Positions 7,639 through 10,072 of a stretch of 10,072 nucleotides of DNA are shown piece by piece. This stretch comes from Thioalkalivibrio sp. Its GTDB lineage: Bacteria > Pseudomonadota > Gammaproteobacteria > Ectothiorhodospirales > Ectothiorhodospiraceae. Below the pieces are notes generated by a model. That model searched no databases. It was not told the origin of the DNA and saw nothing but the letters and a program-made list of their open reading frames with translations. Positions within the stretch are counted from its first letter, which is position 1. The number at the start of each line of letters is the position of its first letter. The DNA is taken from positions 1 to 10,072 of the forward strand of contig PWGH01000049.1 in the NCBI GenBank assembly GCA_003555285.1. Reading direction: 5' to 3'. Made by a program: the position numbers and the translations under genes.

Positions 7639-8516
7639 TCCAGCGCCTGGTCATTTTCGGGGTGGGGTTGATCGGCGGGTCGCTCGCGCTGGCACTGCGG
7701 GAGGCCGGCGCGGTGGCCGAGGTCATCGGCTGCTCGCGGAGCCCGGAGAACTTGGAGGAGGCCGTGCGCCTGGGCGTGATCGACCGCTGGACCACCGATC
7801 CGGCGGCGGCCTGCGTCGAGGCCGATGTCGGGGTGTTGGCGGTGCCTTTGGGCGCCATGCGCGGACTCGCTGAGGCGATTGCCGGGCACTGGCCGGAAGC
7901 GGCCCTGCTGACCGATGTCGGCAGCAGCAAGCAGGCGGTGATCGACGCGGTGCGGGCCGGTTTTGGCACCTTGCCGCGCCATTTCGTCGCCGGTCACCCG
8001 ATTGCGGGAACCGAGAAGAGCGGGGTGGGCGCCGCCTTCCCGTCGCTGTTCGAGGACCGTCTGGTGATCCTGACGCCCGCCGACGAAACCAGTCCGCTGG
8101 CCACCGAGCGTGCCGCCCAGTTGTGGCAGGCGACTGGTGCCCGGGTGGAGTTCATGACCCCTGCCCACCACGATCACATCCTTGCGGCAACGAGCCACCT
8201 GCCCCATGTGCTGGCCTTTGCGCTGGTGGAATCCCTGGCCCGGTCCGGTGCCAGCGACGAGATCTTTCATTACGCGGCCGGGGGCTTTCGGGACTTCACC
8301 CGCATTGCCTCCAGCGATCCGGTGGTCTGGCGCGATATCTGCTTGGCCAATCGGGAGGCCATTCTCACCATGCTGGATCAGTTTCAGCGGGATCTCGACG
8401 GCCTGCGCGCGGTGATTGCCGCCGGCGACGGCGCGACACTGGAATCCCGCTTCGGTTTTGCCAAGGCGGCGCGGGACCGGTTCAGCGAACAGATGCAGGT
8501 ACAATTGGACCAATGA
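7635..8516 (+). CDS. tyrA: Prephenate/arogenate dehydrogenase
   Basis: TyrA oxidatively decarboxylates prephenate (to 4-hydroxyphenylpyruvate) or arogenate (to tyrosine). The product is 293 residues, monofunctional, with no chorismate mutase domain and no obvious ACT domain. The N-terminal Rossmann motif is GVGLIG (9-14). The second beta strand ends VIGCSRSPENL, where Ser-Arg replaces the acidic residue of NAD enzymes, as in NADP-dependent cyanobacterial TyrA. TDVGSSK (93-99), H121 in GHPIAGTEKSGVG, SHLPH and R223 in GGFRDFTRIA match the catalytic and substrate-binding residues of Aquifex TyrA (H147 and R250 there). The start is GTG at 7635, overlapping the hisC TGA (GTGA). No in-frame ATG fits, and starting later would remove the cofactor motif. 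No Shine-Dalgarno is evident, so coupling is likely. The stop overlaps the aroA ATG (ATGA). Whether it uses prephenate or arogenate cannot be decided from sequence. Confidence 0.95.
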   Translation: MIQRLVIFGVGLIGGSLALALREAGAVAEVIGCSRSPENLEEAVRLGVIDRWTTDPAAACVEADVGVLAVPLGAMRGLAEAIAGHWPEAALLTDVGSSKQAVIDAVRAGFGTLPRHFVAGHPIAGTEKSGVGAAFPSLFEDRLVILTPADETSPLATERAAQLWQATGARVEFMTPAHHDHILAATSHLPHVLAFALVESLARSGASDEIFHYAAGGFRDFTRIASSDPVVWRDICLANREAILTMLDQFQRDLDGLRAVIAAGDGATLESRFGFAKAARDRFSEQMQVQLDQ

Positions 8517-9826
8517 GCACAATCACCAGCACCTTTCATGTCGGCCCCGGCGGCTCGTTGCAGGGCGAACTGCGGGTTCCCGGCGACAAGTCCTTGTCCC
8601 ACCGTTGCATCATGCTGGGTGCGTTGGCCGACGGCCGCACCCGCATCACCGGATTTCTTGATGGCGAGGACTGCCTGGCGACCCTCGCGGCCTTTCAGGC
8701 GATGGGTGTGGCGATCGAGCGGCCGGAGTCCACCACCGTGATCATCGACGGCGTGGGCCTACACGGCCTGCAGGCGCCGCCGGGGCCGCTGGACATGGGC
8801 AATTCCGGCACCGCGATGCGCCTGTTGTGCGGGGTTCTTGCCGGGCAGGCTTTTGATAGTGAACTCACGGGAGACGCGTCGCTGACCCGGCGGCCGATGC
8901 GTCGGGTGACCGAGCCCCTGGCGCGGATGGGAGCCCGAATCGACACCGGACCCGCCGGAACGCCGCCGCTGCGAATTCATGGTGGGCAATCCCTGCACGG
9001 CGAGACGCACGACTTGCGCGTGGCCAGCGCGCAGGTCAAGTCGGCGCTGCTGCTTGCGGGTCTTTGGAGCCACGGCGAGACCTGCGTGACTGAACCGGCG
9101 CCGACCCGCGATCACACCGAGCGCATGCTCCAGGGCTTCGGGTATCCGGTGCGCCGGGACGGGCGCCGTGCCTGTGTCACCGGCAGTGGACGGCTGACGG
9201 CGACCCCGGTGGAGGTGCCGGCCGACATTTCCTCGGCGGCCTTCTTCCTGGTGGGGGCGAGTATTGCCGCCGGTTCGTCGGTGCACCTGCGCCATGTCGG
9301 GGTGAATCCGACCCGCACCGGCGTGATCGACATCCTGCGTCTGATGGGCGCCTCGATCGAGGTGCTGGATCGACGCGAGGTCAGCGGTGAACCCGTCGCC
9401 GACCTGCAGGTGGATTGGGCACCCTTGCAGGGGATTGCCATCCCGGAAGAACTGGTGCCGCTGGCCATCGACGAGTTTCCGGCGCTGTTCATTGCCGCAG
9501 CCTGCGCCGAGGGCGAGACCGTGTTGACCGGCGCGGCGGAATTGCGGGTCAAGGAGAGCGACCGCATCCAGGTGATGGCCGATGGCCTGACCGCCCTGGG
9601 CGTGGAATGTGTGGTGCAGCCGGACGGCATCCGGATCCAGGGGCGCCCGAGCCTGACCGGCGGGACGGTCCAGAGCCACGGCGATCATCGCATCGCGATG
9701 GCCTTTGCGATGGCCGCACTGCGGGCCACCGGTCCGGTGCGGATCGAGGACTGTGAGAACGTGGCCACCTCCTTTCCGGGTTTCCCGGCACTGGCCCGAA
9801 CGGCCGGTCTGGAGATCGCAGCATGA
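8513..9826 (+). CDS. aroA: 3-phosphoshikimate 1-carboxyvinyltransferase (EPSP synthase)
   Basis: AroA transfers enolpyruvate from PEP to shikimate-3-phosphate, the sixth shikimate-pathway step and the target of glyphosate. It has 437 residues in the two-domain inverse alpha/beta fold. Seen are K26, S27 and R31 in GDKSLSHR, GNSGTAMR (96-103) with G99 and R103 equivalent to E. coli G96 and R100, SAQVK (172-176), RDHTE, NPTRTG, the catalytic acid D320 in AIDEFPALF, E348 and R351 in KESDR, and GDHRIAMAFAMAAL near the C-terminus. ATSFPGF replaces the E. coli AKTFPDY segment, so the equivalent of K411 is Thr. These features resemble class II or Bacillus-type enzymes more than E. coli class I. The ATG at 8513 overlaps the tyrA stop and gives a normal N-terminus; the same frame is open 130 codons further upstream, but that stretch is tyrA read in another frame. 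In Pseudomonas tyrA and aroA are fused; here they are separate. Confidence 0.97.
   Translation: MSTITSTFHVGPGGSLQGELRVPGDKSLSHRCIMLGALADGRTRITGFLDGEDCLATLAAFQAMGVAIERPESTTVIIDGVGLHGLQAPPGPLDMGNSGTAMRLLCGVLAGQAFDSELTGDASLTRRPMRRVTEPLARMGARIDTGPAGTPPLRIHGGQSLHGETHDLRVASAQVKSALLLAGLWSHGETCVTEPAPTRDHTERMLQGFGYPVRRDGRRACVTGSGRLTATPVEVPADISSAAFFLVGASIAAGSSVHLRHVGVNPTRTGVIDILRLMGASIEVLDRREVSGEPVADLQVDWAPLQGIAIPEELVPLAIDEFPALFIAAACAEGETVLTGAAELRVKESDRIQVMADGLTALGVECVVQPDGIRIQGRPSLTGGTVQSHGDHRIAMAFAMAALRATGPVRIEDCENVATSFPGFPALARTAGLEIAA
9811..9814 (+). promoter_or_regulatory. cmk ribosome binding site inside the aroA 3' end
   Basis: GGAG lies 8 nt before the cmk ATG at 9823 and within the last codons of aroA. 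It supports the ATG at 9823, which overlaps the aroA TGA, as the real cmk start. Confidence 0.65.
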
Positions 9827-10072
9827 CCCCGGTCGTGACCATCGACGGGCCGGGCGGCGCGGGCAAGGGCACGATCAGCCAGCGCATCGCCCGTGAATTG
9901 GGTTGGCACCTGCTCGACAGTGGCGCGTTGTATCGCTTGGTCGGGCTGGCGGCGCGTCGTCATCACGTGGCCTTCGACGACCCTATGGCCCTGGCGGCGC
10001 TGGCCCGGGACCTGGACGTAGAATTCCGCCTACCGGCCGATGCGCAGTTGGTGCAGACTCGGCTGGAAGGCG
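9823..10072 (+). CDS. cmk: Cytidylate kinase, N-terminal part (3' end outside window)
   Basis: Cmk phosphorylates CMP and dCMP with ATP, recycling pyrimidine nucleotides from RNA and lipid turnover. Only the first 83 codons are present, about a third of a usual protein of around 225 residues. The protein begins MTPVVTIDGPGGAGKGT, with the P-loop GPGGAGKGT at 9-17; the more usual Ser of GPSGAGKGT is Gly here. LDSGALYR (31-38) is the conserved nucleoside-monophosphate-binding segment. The ATG overlaps the aroA TGA by 4 nt. In Gammaproteobacteria cmk commonly follows aroA and precedes rpsA, which would be expected just beyond the right edge. The frame is open to the end of the window. Confidence 0.95.
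   Translation, partial: MTPVVTIDGPGGAGKGTISQRIARELGWHLLDSGALYRLVGLAARRHHVAFDDPMALAALARDLDVEFRLPADAQLVQTRLEG

Noticed and set aside
8123..8512. A 130-codon N-terminal extension of aroA.
   Set aside because: It overlaps tyrA, whose catalytic residues are conserved in its own frame, and the extension is not EPSP synthase-like. The ATG at 8513 gives the normal N-terminus.
1..10072. Search for CRISPR repeats, insertion sequences, tRNA genes, riboswitches or defence genes.
   Set aside because: Nothing resembling direct-repeat arrays, terminal inverted repeats, transposases, tRNA arms or known riboswitch cores was seen; the window is ordinary core-genome coding sequence.

Overview
The window is about 10 kb of GC-rich DNA, coding almost wall to wall, with every recognisable gene on the + strand. 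The order is mtnA (3' part), gyrA, serC, a serA-type gene, pheA, hisC, tyrA, aroA, cmk (5' part). Except for the serA-type gene, this is the conserved mtnA-gyrA-serC-pheA-hisC-tyrA/aroA-cmk block of Pseudomonas and many other Gammaproteobacteria. With the high GC content, it points to the chromosome of a gammaproteobacterium outside the enterics. A purple-sulfur or Ectothiorhodospiraceae-like bacterium is a reasonable guess, but it is inferred from gene order and protein flavour only.

Layout: positions 1-382 hold the last 126 codons of methylthioribose-1-phosphate isomerase. The only clear intergenic region (383-472) holds a 6-bp hairpin and a good extended -10 element just before gyrA. From 473 to the right edge the genes form one tightly packed run. 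Neighbours overlap by 4 nt (gyrA/serC, hisC/tyrA, tyrA/aroA, aroA/cmk) or 1 nt (serA/pheA), or lie 13 nt apart (serC/serA). The one larger gap is 51 nt before hisC. I see no convincing terminator, tRNA, rRNA, repeat array, mobile element or CRISPR.

Function: gyrA encodes the DNA gyrase breakage-reunion subunit. SerA and SerC catalyse the first two steps of phosphorylated serine synthesis (serB is not in the window). AroA makes EPSP, the precursor of chorismate. PheA converts chorismate to prephenate and phenylpyruvate. TyrA takes prephenate or arogenate towards tyrosine. HisC-family aminotransferases act on histidinol phosphate and often on aromatic keto acids, which would complete Phe and Tyr synthesis. 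Cmk begins the usual cmk-rpsA segment. The run therefore joins DNA topology, serine and aromatic amino acid synthesis, and pyrimidine nucleotide recycling on what is probably one transcript.

I found no undescribed system. Points worth a second look are the serA-type gene inside the conserved block, the chain of start/stop overlaps beginning at gyrA, an AroA with class II-like motifs, a TyrA with an NADP-type cofactor loop, and unfused but overlapping tyrA and aroA.
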